NCBI RefSeq assembly: GCF_025809055.1
Contig: NZ_CP075529.1
Span: 2,963,501 to 3,027,500, forward strand
DNA: 64,000 nucleotides
Direction of reading: 5' to 3'
DNA from: Devosia sp.
GTDB lineage: Bacteria > Pseudomonadota > Alphaproteobacteria > Rhizobiales > Devosiaceae
Part shown: one piece after another, positions 25,964 to 35,109 of the stretch
Layout of the letters: each line of letters starts with the position of its first letter
How positions within the stretch are numbered: the first letter of the stretch is position 1
The notes under the pieces: model-generated
Databases searched by the model: none
Told to the model about the DNA's origin: nothing
What the model saw: only the letters and a program-made list of their open reading frames with translations
Translations under genes and position numbers: made by a program

Positions 25964-27481
25964 CTATTCGACGGAGACCTTGGTGAGACCAAACAGCGTG
26001 CCGGTCGGCGACGGCTCGAAGCCGGAGACGGTGTTGAGCTGGGCCGTGTAGCTATAGCCCGTCGACAGCCACAGCCAGGGGGCCTGCTCGGCCAGGTGGC
26101 TTTCGAACTGGTGGAAGATCTCGGCCCGCTTGGCCGGGTCGGTTTCGGCCTGGCCCTGCTTCATCAGGCTGTCCAGCGTGTCGTCCACGAAGTTGGACAC
26201 ATGGGCCAGGTTGCCTTCCTTGGTGAAGTAGCGGTTGTACATCGGATAGGGGTCGGGACGGCCGCCATTCTGGGCCACGGCCATGTCGAAATCGCCCTTG
26301 AGCCAGGCGTCGACATAAACATTGAGTTCCATCATCTCGATTTCGAGATTGACCCCGATTTCGGCCAATTGGGCCTGCAGGACCTGCGCTTCCGAAGCAG
26401 CGACCGGCGGCTCACCGGTGGCGGCAATCACCTTGGCCGAGAACCCGTCCACACCGGATTCCTCCATCAGCTGCCGGGCCATGTCCAGGTCCTGTTCATA
26501 GCAGAACAGTCCGGCAGGGTCCTGCGCGAAGGCCGGCATGGTCAGCGGGCCCGTGACCTTGCCTTCGCCGGCCAGGGCCGCATCGATGATGGCCTGGCGG
26601 TCGATGGCGCAGCTCATGGCCTGGCGCACCTTGAGATTGTCCATCGGCGGACGCGCCGGATTGAGCTGGAGCACGTTATAGGCCAGCACGCCGACGCGGT
26701 TGAGCTCGAGATTGGGCTCGTCGGGCACGAGCGTGGCCACGAGCGGATCGTTGAGCAGGGCGAAATCGGTCTGCCCGGCGCGCAGCGAGGCCAGGATGGC
26801 CATCTCATCGGGCAGCACGGAAATGGTGATGCCATCGATGGCCAGGTCACCGCCGGCCCAGTCGGCATTGGCGCTGAGGACCTCGCGGGAATTGGGCTCC
26901 CAGCTGTCGAGCTTGAAGGGGCCCGAGCCGATGGCCTCGGTGCCGATGGTGCCGGCCTCGATCTCGGAGGCGGGCACAACGGCGGCATTGATGGTTGCCA
27001 TGGCCACGAGAATGGGGACGTCGGCCGTGCTGAGATTGAAGACGACGGTCGCATCGTCCGGCGTATCGATGCTTTCGATGGAGAGGAAGTTCGACCGGGC
27101 AGCGGCGGAGGTGGCTTCATCCAGGAGCCGCTCGAACGACGCCTTGACGTCGGCGGAGGTGACCTGGGCACCGTTGGAGAACTTGGCATTGGTATCGAGC
27201 GTAAAGGTCAGCGTCTTGGCGTCTTCGGCAAATTCCCAGCTCGAGGCCACGGCCGGCACCACATTGAGATCGGCATCCAGGCGCACCAGCGGCTCATAGA
27301 TCAATTCGAGCAGGCGCAGCGAGGAGAATGCGGTCTGCTTGTGCGGGTCGAGGCCGGTGGCGTCCTGTGACCAGGCCATGCGCAGGCTTGCCGCCTGAAC
27401 GGGCAGCGCGACGGTGAGCGAGGTCAAGGCGGTGGCAATGGCCAGCCCGGCGATCAGATGTCTCGGCAATAGACGGTTCAT
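25964..27481 (-). CDS. dppA: Dipeptide/oligopeptide ABC transporter substrate-binding protein
   Basis: A 505-aa family 5 extracellular solute-binding protein. The signal peptide is about residues 1-30 (MNRLLPRHLIAGLAIATALT to VQAA). SQDATGLDPHKQTAFSSLRLLELIYEPLVRLD and WEFAEDAKTLTFTLDTNAKFSNG are family motifs. ATG 27481 is chosen because it opens the signal peptide; the frame extends upstream. It is the first gene of the minus operon that ends with anmK and a GNAT. Its ligand is probably a cell-wall-derived peptide or muropeptide, from context only. Confidence 0.9.
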   Translation of the reverse strand: MNRLLPRHLIAGLAIATALTSLTVALPVQAASLRMAWSQDATGLDPHKQTAFSSLRLLELIYEPLVRLDADLNVVPAVASSWEFAEDAKTLTFTLDTNAKFSNGAQVTSADVKASFERLLDEATSAAARSNFLSIESIDTPDDATVVFNLSTADVPILVAMATINAAVVPASEIEAGTIGTEAIGSGPFKLDSWEPNSREVLSANADWAGGDLAIDGITISVLPDEMAILASLRAGQTDFALLNDPLVATLVPDEPNLELNRVGVLAYNVLQLNPARPPMDNLKVRQAMSCAIDRQAIIDAALAGEGKVTGPLTMPAFAQDPAGLFCYEQDLDMARQLMEESGVDGFSAKVIAATGEPPVAASEAQVLQAQLAEIGVNLEIEMMELNVYVDAWLKGDFDMAVAQNGGRPDPYPMYNRYFTKEGNLAHVSNFVDDTLDSLMKQGQAETDPAKRAEIFHQFESHLAEQAPWLWLSTGYSYTAQLNTVSGFEPSPTGTLFGLTKVSVE

Positions 27482-27586
27482 GGTGTTCCCTCGTGTTGGG
27501 CCGGCTTGTGGAGCATGCCGTGCCAAAGTCGTCGGATGGTCCTCGGTACCGGGTCCCTCGTCCCGGCCGCACCAACCTCTGACCAG

Positions 27587-27616
27587 AGCCTATGAACTCC
27601 CGGCGGGCTCTGTCAA
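27587..27616 (-). promoter_or_regulatory. Candidate promoter for the dppA operon
   Basis: On the minus strand TTGACA (plus 27611-27616) is followed after 18 nt by TAGGCT (plus 27587-27592). An A/T-rich stretch lies just upstream, including a loose inverted repeat TGAA, 7 nt, TTCA (27642-27656), which is a possible site for the divergent RpiR protein. The -10 is a weak match, so this is tentative. Confidence 0.4.
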
Positions 27617-27738
27617 TAATTTCCACGCTTGATGTGAACTATGAATTTTTGTTTCAATGGGCCGGCATCGCGCCTGTGCTATAGGGACGCGCCGGTCTGG
27701 CGCCAGACAGGCAAATCGCGCGGAGGAAGGGGGAGCCT

Positions 27739-28590
27739 TTGGGGATTCAATCGACGATCGAGGCATCGACCGGCAAGTTCACGCCCGCCATGCAGCGCGT
27801 GGCCGACGTGATCCGCGACCAGCCCCGGATCGTGCTCGATCAGACCATTTCCGAACTGGCCGACAGTTGCGGCACTTCGGTTGCCTCCATCGTCCGCTTT
27901 TGTCGGACGCTGGGGCTCTCTGGCTATGCGCAATTGCGCATGTCGCTGGCCACCGAACTGGGCCGGGAAGCCGCGCAGTTCGGCACGGACCTGACCCTGG
28001 GCGCGGAAATCGCCCAATCCGACACGCTTCAGGAAATGGCTGCCAAGGTCGCGTCGCTCGAAATTCTGGCCATTGATGAAACCGTGTCGGGCCTCGATTA
28101 CGGGACGCTGGAGCGGGTGGTGGCCGCCCTCGACCGGGCCGAGCGCATCCTGCTCTTCGGCATCGGCGCGAGCCAGTTCGTGGCGCAGGACCTCCATCAC
28201 AAGCTGTTCCGCGTCGGCCGCAATGCCTTCCTTCTGGCCGATCCGCACGAAGCCTGGACCGCGGCCCTGCTGTCGCCAAAGGGCACGGTGGCCGTGGGCT
28301 TTTCCCATTCCGGCAGTACCGCGGATACGGTCCGCTTTCTCGACATCGCCCGCGGGGCCGGTGCGCTCACCGTCGCCGTGACAGGTTCCCCCGATTCCGC
28401 GCTGGCCCGGGCCGGTGACGAATGCCTCGTCAGCCGGGCGCGCGAAAGCCGGCTGCGCGCCGGCGCCATGGTCAGCCGCATCGCCCAGCTTGCCATTGTC
28501 GATTGCCTGTTCCTCGGCGTCGCCAGCCAGCGCTATGAGCAGACGGTGGATGCGCTGAAGCGCACAAGGGACGTCACCCATCCGCGCTGA
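27739..28590 (+). CDS. MurR/RpiR-family regulator (SIS domain)
   Basis: A 283-aa regulator with N-terminal HTH_6 (FTPAMQRVADVIRDQPRIVL, ELADSCGTSVASIVRFCRTLGLSGYAQL) and C-terminal SIS sugar-phosphate-binding domain (RILLFGIGASQFVAQDLHHKLFRVG, VAVGFSHSGSTADTVRFLDIA). TTG at 27739 follows GGAGGAAGGGGGAG. It diverges from the dppA operon and abuts the convergent epimerase gene with no gap. Members sense sugar phosphates such as MurNAc-6-P, so it is likely to control the dppA-anmK operon. It is not closely similar to the second RpiR gene in this window. Confidence 0.9.
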   Translation: MGIQSTIEASTGKFTPAMQRVADVIRDQPRIVLDQTISELADSCGTSVASIVRFCRTLGLSGYAQLRMSLATELGREAAQFGTDLTLGAEIAQSDTLQEMAAKVASLEILAIDETVSGLDYGTLERVVAALDRAERILLFGIGASQFVAQDLHHKLFRVGRNAFLLADPHEAWTAALLSPKGTVAVGFSHSGSTADTVRFLDIARGAGALTVAVTGSPDSALARAGDECLVSRARESRLRAGAMVSRIAQLAIVDCLFLGVASQRYEQTVDALKRTRDVTHPR

Positions 28591-29577
28591 TCAGCCACCC
28601 CAGAGCGCGGAGGGGCCGGGATCGATCAAGCCGTCGCGATAGACGAGCCCGCCCGGGCGGTCCGCAGCCAATAGCAGCGGTCCATCGAGATCGACCCAGC
28701 GCGCACGGCCGGCCAGCAGCCGCGCCGGCAGCATGGACAGCGAGGTGCTGACCATGCAGCCCACCATGATCGACAGCCCCAGGGATTCGGCGCGGTCCGC
28801 CACCGCCAGAGCCTCGGTCAGGCCGCCAGTCTTGTCGAGCTTGATATTGACGGCATCGTAGCGCCCGACGAGGGCCTCCAACCCGTCGAGGGCGTGGATG
28901 CTCTCGTCAGCGCAGATAGGCACCGTATGCTCGATCTCTGCCAGCAGGTCATCGGCCCCGGCAGGCAGGGGCTGCTCCACCAGGTCAACGCCGAAATGGC
29001 GGCAGATGTCGAGCATGAGAGGCAGTTCATCGCCGTGCCAACCCTCGTTCGCATCGACCACGAGGCGGCTGCGGGGCGCGGCGGCACGCACCGCGCCCAG
29101 GCGTTCGGCATCGCCGGGCGCGCCCAGCTTGATCTTGAGCAGGGGCAGGTGGGCCGCCATGCCGGCCGCCTCGGCCATGGCATCCGGCGAGCCCAGACTG
29201 ATGGTGAAGGCCGTTTCGATGCGGTGGGGCAGCGTGATGCCGGCGAGAGTCGAGACCGAGGTGGAGCCCGTGCGGGCCTCGAGGTCCCAGAAGGCACAAT
29301 CGAGCGCATTGCGGGCCGCGCCCGGCGGCAGGGCCTGTTGCAGGTCTGACCGGCTGAGCCCTGCCGCCACAGCCGGGGTCATGGATTGTATGGCGGCCAG
29401 CACCGCCTCCGGCGTTTCTCCATAGCGCGCATAAGGCGTGCACTCGCCCCACCCTGTCAGGCCGTCGCGATCAAGGCGCGCCGTCACCACGACGGCTTCG
29501 GTCTTGCTGCCACGGGCAATGGTGAACCGGCCAGCAATGGGGAAGGGCTCGATGGCCGCAGAAAGGGTCGTGGTCAT
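28591..29577 (-). CDS. L-Ala-D/L-Glu epimerase (dipeptide epimerase)
   Basis: A 328-aa enolase-superfamily enzyme. It interconverts L-Ala-D-Glu and L-Ala-L-Glu, letting cell-wall peptide enter normal peptide catabolism. Motifs in order are LLKIKLGAPGD (Lys acid/base pair KIK), VVDANEGW, VEQPLP and ICADES (metal ligands), NIKLDKTGG (second Lys), and GCMVSTSLSM. Length fits the YcjG/YkfB family. It is the last gene of the nine-gene murQ-led operon, 10 bp after the ATPase gene. Context with nagZ, murQ and a peptide importer strongly supports this specificity. Confidence 0.92.
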   Translation of the reverse strand: MTTTLSAAIEPFPIAGRFTIARGSKTEAVVVTARLDRDGLTGWGECTPYARYGETPEAVLAAIQSMTPAVAAGLSRSDLQQALPPGAARNALDCAFWDLEARTGSTSVSTLAGITLPHRIETAFTISLGSPDAMAEAAGMAAHLPLLKIKLGAPGDAERLGAVRAAAPRSRLVVDANEGWHGDELPLMLDICRHFGVDLVEQPLPAGADDLLAEIEHTVPICADESIHALDGLEALVGRYDAVNIKLDKTGGLTEALAVADRAESLGLSIMVGCMVSTSLSMLPARLLAGRARWVDLDGPLLLAADRPGGLVYRDGLIDPGPSALWGG

Positions 29578-29586
29578 TTGTCGGGA

Positions 29587-30492
29587 TCAGGCGGGTACGG
29601 GACGGAAGAAGTGGTTGTCGGCAACCTGAGTCACCTGGTCCTGCGGCCGGGCCGCCTCGCGACGGATATCCTCGATGCGGCCCAGTTCATCGGCGAAACG
29701 CACATCGTCGAAGCGCCGGTCGGGGTCGGGCACGGCAGACAGCAGCAGTCGCGTATAGGGATGGCGCGGGTTTTCGAGGACGCTATCGACATCGCCCCAT
29801 TCGACGATCTGGCCGGCATACATGACCATGATGTCGTCGGCGACATAGCGGGCGGTGGCGATGTCATGGGTGATGTAGAGCAGAGCCAGCTTGAGTTCGG
29901 CTTTCATCTCGTTGAGCAGGTTCAAAATGCCCTGGCGCACCGACACATCCAGCATCGAGGTCGGCTCGTCGGCCACGATGACCTCCGGATTAACCGCCAG
30001 GGCGCGGGCAATGGAAATGCGCTGGCGTTGCCCCCCGGACAGCTCGTGCGGAAACTTCTTGAGGATCAGGTCCGGGTCGAGTTTGACGCGCTCTAAGAGC
30101 TCGGTCATGGCCGCCTGCCGCTGGACTGCGGTGAGCCCCTTCTGGTGCAGCTTGAGCGGACGCTCGAGATGATAGCGGATGGTGTGGGTGGGGTTGAGGG
30201 ACGAAAAGGGGTCCTGGAACACCATCTGCACCGAGGATCGATAGGCTTTGAGCGCCTTGCGGTCGGCGCGGCCCATCGGCTCGCCGCGAAACAGCAATTG
30301 CCCGGCATCGGGCGTGTATTCGCGCATGATCAGGCGCGCCGCCGTGGTCTTGCCGGACCCCGATTCACCGACCAGCGCCAGGGTGCGCCCTGCATGGAGG
30401 GCAAAGGACACCGAGCGGGCCGCATAGACGGGATTGTCGCTGCGACCGAAAATCTTGGAGACCTTGTCGAGAGCGAGGATCGGTGTGGTCAT
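29587..30492 (-). CDS. Peptide ABC transporter ATP-binding protein (DppF/OppF-type)
   Basis: A 301-aa ATPase of the second peptide importer. Walker A is GESGSGKTTAARLI, the Q-loop is in VQMVFQDPFSSLNPTHTI, the signature is LSGGQRQRISIARAL, Walker B is VIVADEPTSMLD and the C-terminal region carries the peptide-transporter type HPYTRLLLSAVPDPD motif. It overlaps the DppD-type gene by 4 bp (ATGA). Here D and F subunits are separate, in contrast to the fused form in the first system. Confidence 0.92.
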   Translation of the reverse strand: MTTPILALDKVSKIFGRSDNPVYAARSVSFALHAGRTLALVGESGSGKTTAARLIMREYTPDAGQLLFRGEPMGRADRKALKAYRSSVQMVFQDPFSSLNPTHTIRYHLERPLKLHQKGLTAVQRQAAMTELLERVKLDPDLILKKFPHELSGGQRQRISIARALAVNPEVIVADEPTSMLDVSVRQGILNLLNEMKAELKLALLYITHDIATARYVADDIMVMYAGQIVEWGDVDSVLENPRHPYTRLLLSAVPDPDRRFDDVRFADELGRIEDIRREAARPQDQVTQVADNHFFRPVPA

Positions 30493-31307
30493 GGATTTGC
30501 CTCGCGGCCCGGCCGGTCGCCATGCAGCCTGGGCATGGAGGCCCAGAGCTGGCGGGTATAGTCGTGCCTGGGCTGGCGATAGATGGTCTGCGCGTCATTG
30601 ACCTCCACCAGTTCGCCTTCCAGCATGATGCCGATGCGGTCGCTGACCTGCACCATCAGGCCCAGGTCATGGGTGATGAACAGCACCGAAAATCCGAGCT
30701 TCTTTCGCAGCACGTCGATGCGTTGCAGGATTTCGCGCTGCACAACGACATCGAGCGCGGTGGTGGGTTCGTCCATGATCAGTAGCTTGGGATCGAGGGC
30801 GAGGCATATGGCGATGACGATGCGCTGGCGCATGCCGCCCGAGCATTGATGCGGATAGGCATCGAGCCGTTCGGGCGCGATATCGACCAGCCTGAGCAGT
30901 TCGGTGGCGCGTTGGCGGGCCTCGGCGCGGGTGATCGGGCCATGGGCCCGGAGCACGTCATAGAATTGCGTGTCGATGGTGAGCACCGGATTGAGCGAGT
31001 TCATGGCGCTCTGAAACACCATGGCCACCTCGCGCCAACGGAAGGCGCGCAGCTCTGCCTCGTCGAGATCGAGCACGTTGCGGCCGTTGACGAGGATTTC
31101 GCTGCCGGTGCGGATGAGGGCGGGCGGGCGATGTAACCTGCTGATTGCAAAGGCAATTGTTGACTTTCCGCAGCCTGATTCACCGGCCAGGCCGAAGAAT
31201 TCGCCGGGGGCGATGTCGAAGCTGACATCCTTGACGGCGTGAAAATCGGCGGTGTCGCCGACATAGTCGATATTGAGATTGCGGATGGAGAGGACCGGGG
31301 TGCTCAC
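30489..31307 (-). CDS. Peptide ABC transporter ATP-binding protein (DppD/OppD-type)
   Basis: A 272-aa ATPase. Walker A is GESGCGKSTIAFAI, the signature is CSGGMRQRIVIAICLAL, Walker B is LLIMDEPTTALD and the H-loop is LFITHDLGL. HDYTRQLWASMPRLHGDRP is the C-terminal peptide-type motif. GTG at 31307 overlaps the permease stop (GTGA) and GGGGAGGG lies upstream; a longer frame to 31463 exists but overlaps the permease. It partners the OppF-type gene. Confidence 0.9.
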   Translation of the reverse strand: MSTPVLSIRNLNIDYVGDTADFHAVKDVSFDIAPGEFFGLAGESGCGKSTIAFAISRLHRPPALIRTGSEILVNGRNVLDLDEAELRAFRWREVAMVFQSAMNSLNPVLTIDTQFYDVLRAHGPITRAEARQRATELLRLVDIAPERLDAYPHQCSGGMRQRIVIAICLALDPKLLIMDEPTTALDVVVQREILQRIDVLRKKLGFSVLFITHDLGLMVQVSDRIGIMLEGELVEVNDAQTIYRQPRHDYTRQLWASMPRLHGDRPGREANP

Positions 31308-32191
31308 AGCTTGCCCTCCCCGATGCGGACCATGCGGGTCCAGCGGTTCAGCATGCCGCCGGTCCGCAGCCGCGGATTGGCGATCTCGTCGATGGCAAAA
31401 TTGATGAGCGCCAGGCCAAGGCCAAGGAATGCCAAGGCAAAACAAGGTGCTAGCAGATCCCACCAGGCCCCGACCGAGAGCGCCGCAGCGTTCTGTGCAT
31501 TGTAGAGCATGATGCCCCAGGACACGGTATTTGGATCACCGAGCCCCAGGAATTCCAGGGTCGCCTCGGTGATGACGGCGAAAATCACCGAACCGATGAA
31601 GTTGATGCCGACGATGGAAATCAGGTTCGGGAAGATCTCGAACACCATGATCCGCCAGCCCGGCTCGCCCAGCATTTCTGCGCTTTTGACGTAGTCGCGT
31701 TGCCGTATTGATAGCGTTTCCGACCGCGTGACGCGCACGCCCCAGGCCCAGGATGTGAAGCCCAGGATGATGGCGATGACCAGCGGGCTCGCCTGCCCGA
31801 TGAAGGCGGCGAGCACCAGCAGCAGCGGCAGGTTGGGAACGACCAGCACCATATTGGTGAAAAAGTTGATGACCTCGTCGACGACCCCGCCCTTGTAGCC
31901 GGCGATGATGCCGAGGACGGTGCCGATGAGGGTGATGAGCAGCCCGGCGCCGAACCCGACCGCGAGCGAAACGCGGGCGCCGTGGACCAGCCGCGAGAAC
32001 ACGTCGTGCCCGAGGCGCGTGGTGCCCATCCAGTGATCCCAGCTGGGTGGCTGGTGCGGCCGGCCGACGCGCTTGACCGGGCTGTATTCGGTGAGCCAGG
32101 GAGCCAGGATCGCCACCGCCACGATGATGGCGAGGATGATGAGGCCAACCATGGCCTTCTTGTTGTGCAGGAGCTGGGACAGCAGGGTCAT
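31304..32191 (-). CDS. Peptide ABC transporter permease (DppC-type)
   Basis: A 295-aa permease of the second peptide system. The first helix is AMVGLIILAIIVAVAILAPWLTEY. WMGTTRLGHDVFSRLVHGARVSLAVGFGAG is the DppC signature, and DYVKSAEMLGEPGWRIMVFEIFPNLISIVG is the coupling loop. MTLLSQ at 32191 follows the upstream gene by 4 bp. A longer frame begins at 32230 inside the preceding permease. Confidence 0.9.
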   Translation of the reverse strand: MTLLSQLLHNKKAMVGLIILAIIVAVAILAPWLTEYSPVKRVGRPHQPPSWDHWMGTTRLGHDVFSRLVHGARVSLAVGFGAGLLITLIGTVLGIIAGYKGGVVDEVINFFTNMVLVVPNLPLLLVLAAFIGQASPLVIAIILGFTSWAWGVRVTRSETLSIRQRDYVKSAEMLGEPGWRIMVFEIFPNLISIVGINFIGSVIFAVITEATLEFLGLGDPNTVSWGIMLYNAQNAAALSVGAWWDLLAPCFALAFLGLGLALINFAIDEIANPRLRTGGMLNRWTRMVRIGEGKL

Positions 32192-32195
32192 CGCC

Positions 32196-33173
32196 TCAGG
32201 CCTTCTTGAGACGCGGGTCGAGCAGCACATAGCTCAGATCGACGGCGAAATTGGAGACCAGCATGGCGCCGGTCATGATCAGCAATTGACCCTGGATGAC
32301 CGGATAATCGCGGGCGATGATGGCCTGGTAGAGCGTATTGCCCAGGCCCGGATAGTTGAACACCACCTCGGTGACCAGCGAGCCGCCCAGAATGGTGCCG
32401 ATGGCTATGGCCAGGCTCGATACGGTCGGCAGCAGCGCGTTGCGCGCCGCGTACCAAAGCATGACATTGTTGTCGGTGAGGCCCTTGGCGCGGGCCATGA
32501 CGATATAGTCCTCGCCCAGGAGGTTGATCATGTTGTTGCGCATGGTCACGGCAAAACCGCCCGACAGCACGAAGACCAGCGTCAGCATGGGCAGGGTCCC
32601 GTGATAGAGGACGCTGGAAATATATTGCCAGTTCCAGGCCGGATCGATCAGCGGATTGGCGGCATAGCCATTGGGAAACCAGCCCAGGGTATAGCCGAAG
32701 ATGAACAGCATGATCAGCGACACGACGACCGCCGGCACCGAGCTCGAAAAGATGGCGGTGAGCGAGATGATTGAATCGGACAACCGTCCGCGCCGCCAGG
32801 CCGCCAGCACCCCGAGCAAGCTCCCCAGGGTGAAGCTGACCACGGTGGCAATGCCCATCAGGCCCACGGTCCAGATCAGCGCGCGGCCCAGCAGTTCGGT
32901 CACCGGCAGCGGAAAATACTTGATCGACCGGCCCAGATCGCCGGTGAACACGCTCTGCAGGTAGGCCAGATACTGTTCGTGCAGCGGCGCGTCGATAAAG
33001 CCGAAGGTGAGTTTCAGGGCATTGAGGTTTTCAAGGCTGAGCTCTGATCCGGCGCTGGCGAACATGATCTGGATCGGATCGCCCGGCATCAGCCGGGGCA
33101 GGAAGAAATTGATGGTCGCGGCAACCAGAAATGCCGCGAGGTAAAAGGCGAGACGCCGGAGCAGGAAGGTCAT
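32196..33173 (-). CDS. Peptide ABC transporter permease (DppB-type)
   Basis: A 325-aa permease. The first helix FLLRRLAFYLAAFLVAATINFFLPRLMPGDPI is the DppB type. GDLGRSIKYFPLPVTELL and the coupling loop DYIVMARAKGLTDNNVMLWYAARNALLPTVS follow. It is downstream of the binding-protein gene, with a 236-bp gap that is filled by palindromic repeats. Confidence 0.9.
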   Translation of the reverse strand: MTFLLRRLAFYLAAFLVAATINFFLPRLMPGDPIQIMFASAGSELSLENLNALKLTFGFIDAPLHEQYLAYLQSVFTGDLGRSIKYFPLPVTELLGRALIWTVGLMGIATVVSFTLGSLLGVLAAWRRGRLSDSIISLTAIFSSSVPAVVVSLIMLFIFGYTLGWFPNGYAANPLIDPAWNWQYISSVLYHGTLPMLTLVFVLSGGFAVTMRNNMINLLGEDYIVMARAKGLTDNNVMLWYAARNALLPTVSSLAIAIGTILGGSLVTEVVFNYPGLGNTLYQAIIARDYPVIQGQLLIMTGAMLVSNFAVDLSYVLLDPRLKKA

Positions 33174-33231
33174 CGGTGCTTGTGTTCTCCCTGAGGCGGG
33201 TATGCTCGCCGCGCGTCGCCTTGCTCTCGGT

Positions 33232-33349
33232 TGTCATCCCGGCGAAGGCCGGGATCCATCTCGAAATCTCAGGATGGGCCCCGGCCTTCGCCGGGGTGAC
33301 ATTCAGTGGCGATGTTGTCAGCAAGGTTCCCGCTTTCGCGGGAATGACG
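33232..33349. repeat. Extragenic palindromic repeat cluster (REP/BIME-like)
   Basis: Three short palindromic units lie in the gap between the binding-protein and permease genes: 33232-33257 (core CCCGGCGAAGGCCGGG), 33276-33301 (core CCCCGGCCTTCGCCGGGG, inverted relative to the first) and 33326-33349 (core TTCCCGCTTTCGCGGGAA). Each is a perfect or near-perfect stem. Units of this type recur in many alphaproteobacterial genomes. The first two face each other and could fold into one long hairpin in the operon mRNA. Confidence 0.85.
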
Positions 33350-33409
33350 CTGTGCGAGTGACGGGGTAGATGGCGGGAGTGCAAGGCTACGCTCCCGCCT
33401 TTGGCGCGT

Positions 33410-35077
33410 TTACTCAGCGACCGGCACCAGATCGAGCAGTTGCAGGACGCGGGCCGGGTTGGCGTTGGAGACGACCGGGGAGTATTTCGGATCGTCGGCA
33501 TTGGCCCAGCCGGTGAAGCGGCTGGTATTGTACTGGTAGAAGGACGGGCTGTTATAGACCGGGATGACCGGCATGTTCTCGGCCACGATCAGCTGGATCT
33601 GATCCATGATGTCCTTGGCTTCGGTGGGGTCCTTGATCTGGGTGTACTGGCCCAGAAGGTCCATGACCTCGGTATTTTCCCAATGCGGCGCGGTGAAGCG
33701 GCTCTTGCCGAAATCGCTCGGATTGAACGAGCGGATATAGGGGAAGTAGGGATTGGCCGCCGAGGCCAGGGCATTGAGGGTCATGGAATAGTCGCCGGCA
33801 ATGAGCCCGGAGGTCCACACGGCCGCTTCCGGCGTCGACATCTTCACATTGATGCCGGCCTCGGTCAGGCTCTCCATGGCGATCTGCACCGCATCGATCC
33901 AGTCGGTCCAGCCATTGGGCACCATGATGTCGATGGCGATCGGCGTGCCGTCGGGATTGTCGCGGAAACCATCGCCATCGGCGTCGACATAGCCGCTCTC
34001 ATCGAGCAGGGCGACGCCGGCTTCGAGGTCGAACTTGCCATATTGACCATATTCGGTGGCGACCGCCGGATTGGCGAAGCTCTTGTAGAGTTCGCCCAGC
34101 ATGGCGGGGTCTTCGTTGATCAGCGGATAGCCATAACCGGCAATGTCGATAATGGTCTGCCGGTCGATCAGCATGGACAGGGCCCGGCGGAAATTGACGT
34201 CGGTGAAGGCCTTGCGGTTGTTTTCGTCCGGCGTCGTCATCGACAGCTGGAACGAGACCAGGCTCGAAGGCGTGAACCAGTAGTGGTGATGCTCGGGATC
34301 CTTGGCGACGAAGGTATTGTCGATATCGGGAATGAAGCTGGTCGCCCAATCCAGCGTCCCATCGGCAAGGGCAGCGAGCACCTGCGGGTTGTCGGCAAGT
34401 TGCGGCATGCGCAGGCAATCGACTTCGAGATTGTCAGCGTCCCAATAATTGGGATTGCGGCACTGCTCGTAAACCTGCGGGGTGAAGCGGGTGATCTCGG
34501 TCATCGGACCCGATCCGACCGGCTCTTCATTGGCGAAGGTCACCGGGTCTTCGATCTCGGCCCAGATGTGCTCGGGCACGATGGGCATGCCGACAATGGT
34601 GTTGGCGATGAGCGAATTGGCTTCCTTGAGGTTGAACGTGACCGTGCGGTCATCGACCTTTTCGACCGACTCCAGCAGCGCCGACACCGAGATGAAGTCC
34701 AGCGCCGGGAACTTGGTGATGTAATCATAGGTGAAGACGACGTCGTCGGCCGTCAGCGGCTCGCCGTCCGACCATTTGAGGCCCTCGCGCAGCACGAAGG
34801 TGATCGACATCAGATCGTCGGCCAGTTCATAGCTTTCGGCCAGGCGGAAGGTTGGCTCATTGCTCTTGAGCCGGTTGAACACGACCAGAGGCTCATACAT
34901 GAAATCGAGCGTGGTATAGCGCGCCGAAGTCTGCCCGAACGGGTTGAAATTGCGCACGAAGGTGGTGGTCTGCTCGGCGCTGAGCGTCAGCACATTGCCG
35001 CTGTCCTGGGCCTGGGCGGGCACGGCCGCCAGAAGGGCCAGTGCCGATGCAGTGGCGATCCATGAAAGTCTTGGCAT
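33410..35077 (-). CDS. Peptide ABC transporter substrate-binding protein, family 5
   Basis: A 555-aa solute-binding protein. The signal peptide is about residues 1-23 (ALALLAAVPAQAQ). RNFNPFGQTSARYTTLDFMYEPLVVFN and LREGLKWSDGEPLTADDVVFTYDYI are family 5 motifs. A DADGDGFRDN loop near residue 355 looks like a calcium-binding EF-hand-like insertion. AAGGAGAG precedes ATG 35077. It follows nagZ by 32 bp and supplies ligand to the second peptide importer, whose other four genes follow. Confidence 0.9.
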   Translation of the reverse strand: MPRLSWIATASALALLAAVPAQAQDSGNVLTLSAEQTTTFVRNFNPFGQTSARYTTLDFMYEPLVVFNRLKSNEPTFRLAESYELADDLMSITFVLREGLKWSDGEPLTADDVVFTYDYITKFPALDFISVSALLESVEKVDDRTVTFNLKEANSLIANTIVGMPIVPEHIWAEIEDPVTFANEEPVGSGPMTEITRFTPQVYEQCRNPNYWDADNLEVDCLRMPQLADNPQVLAALADGTLDWATSFIPDIDNTFVAKDPEHHHYWFTPSSLVSFQLSMTTPDENNRKAFTDVNFRRALSMLIDRQTIIDIAGYGYPLINEDPAMLGELYKSFANPAVATEYGQYGKFDLEAGVALLDESGYVDADGDGFRDNPDGTPIAIDIMVPNGWTDWIDAVQIAMESLTEAGINVKMSTPEAAVWTSGLIAGDYSMTLNALASAANPYFPYIRSFNPSDFGKSRFTAPHWENTEVMDLLGQYTQIKDPTEAKDIMDQIQLIVAENMPVIPVYNSPSFYQYNTSRFTGWANADDPKYSPVVSNANPARVLQLLDLVPVAE

Positions 35078-35109
35078 CTCGTTCTCTCCTTGTTGGCTGG
35101 ATGACCCCC

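Noticed and set aside
24920..27370. An 816-aa plus-strand open frame
   Set aside because: It is antisense to dppC, dppB and dppA, which have clear family motifs and start sites. Its translation is rich in Q, R, H, D and G with no domain pattern, as expected for the shadow of high-GC genes.
34000..34030. Dockerin domain in the second peptide-binding protein
   Set aside because: DADGDGFRDN resembles one calcium loop, but only one copy occurs and the surrounding fold is a family 5 binding protein.
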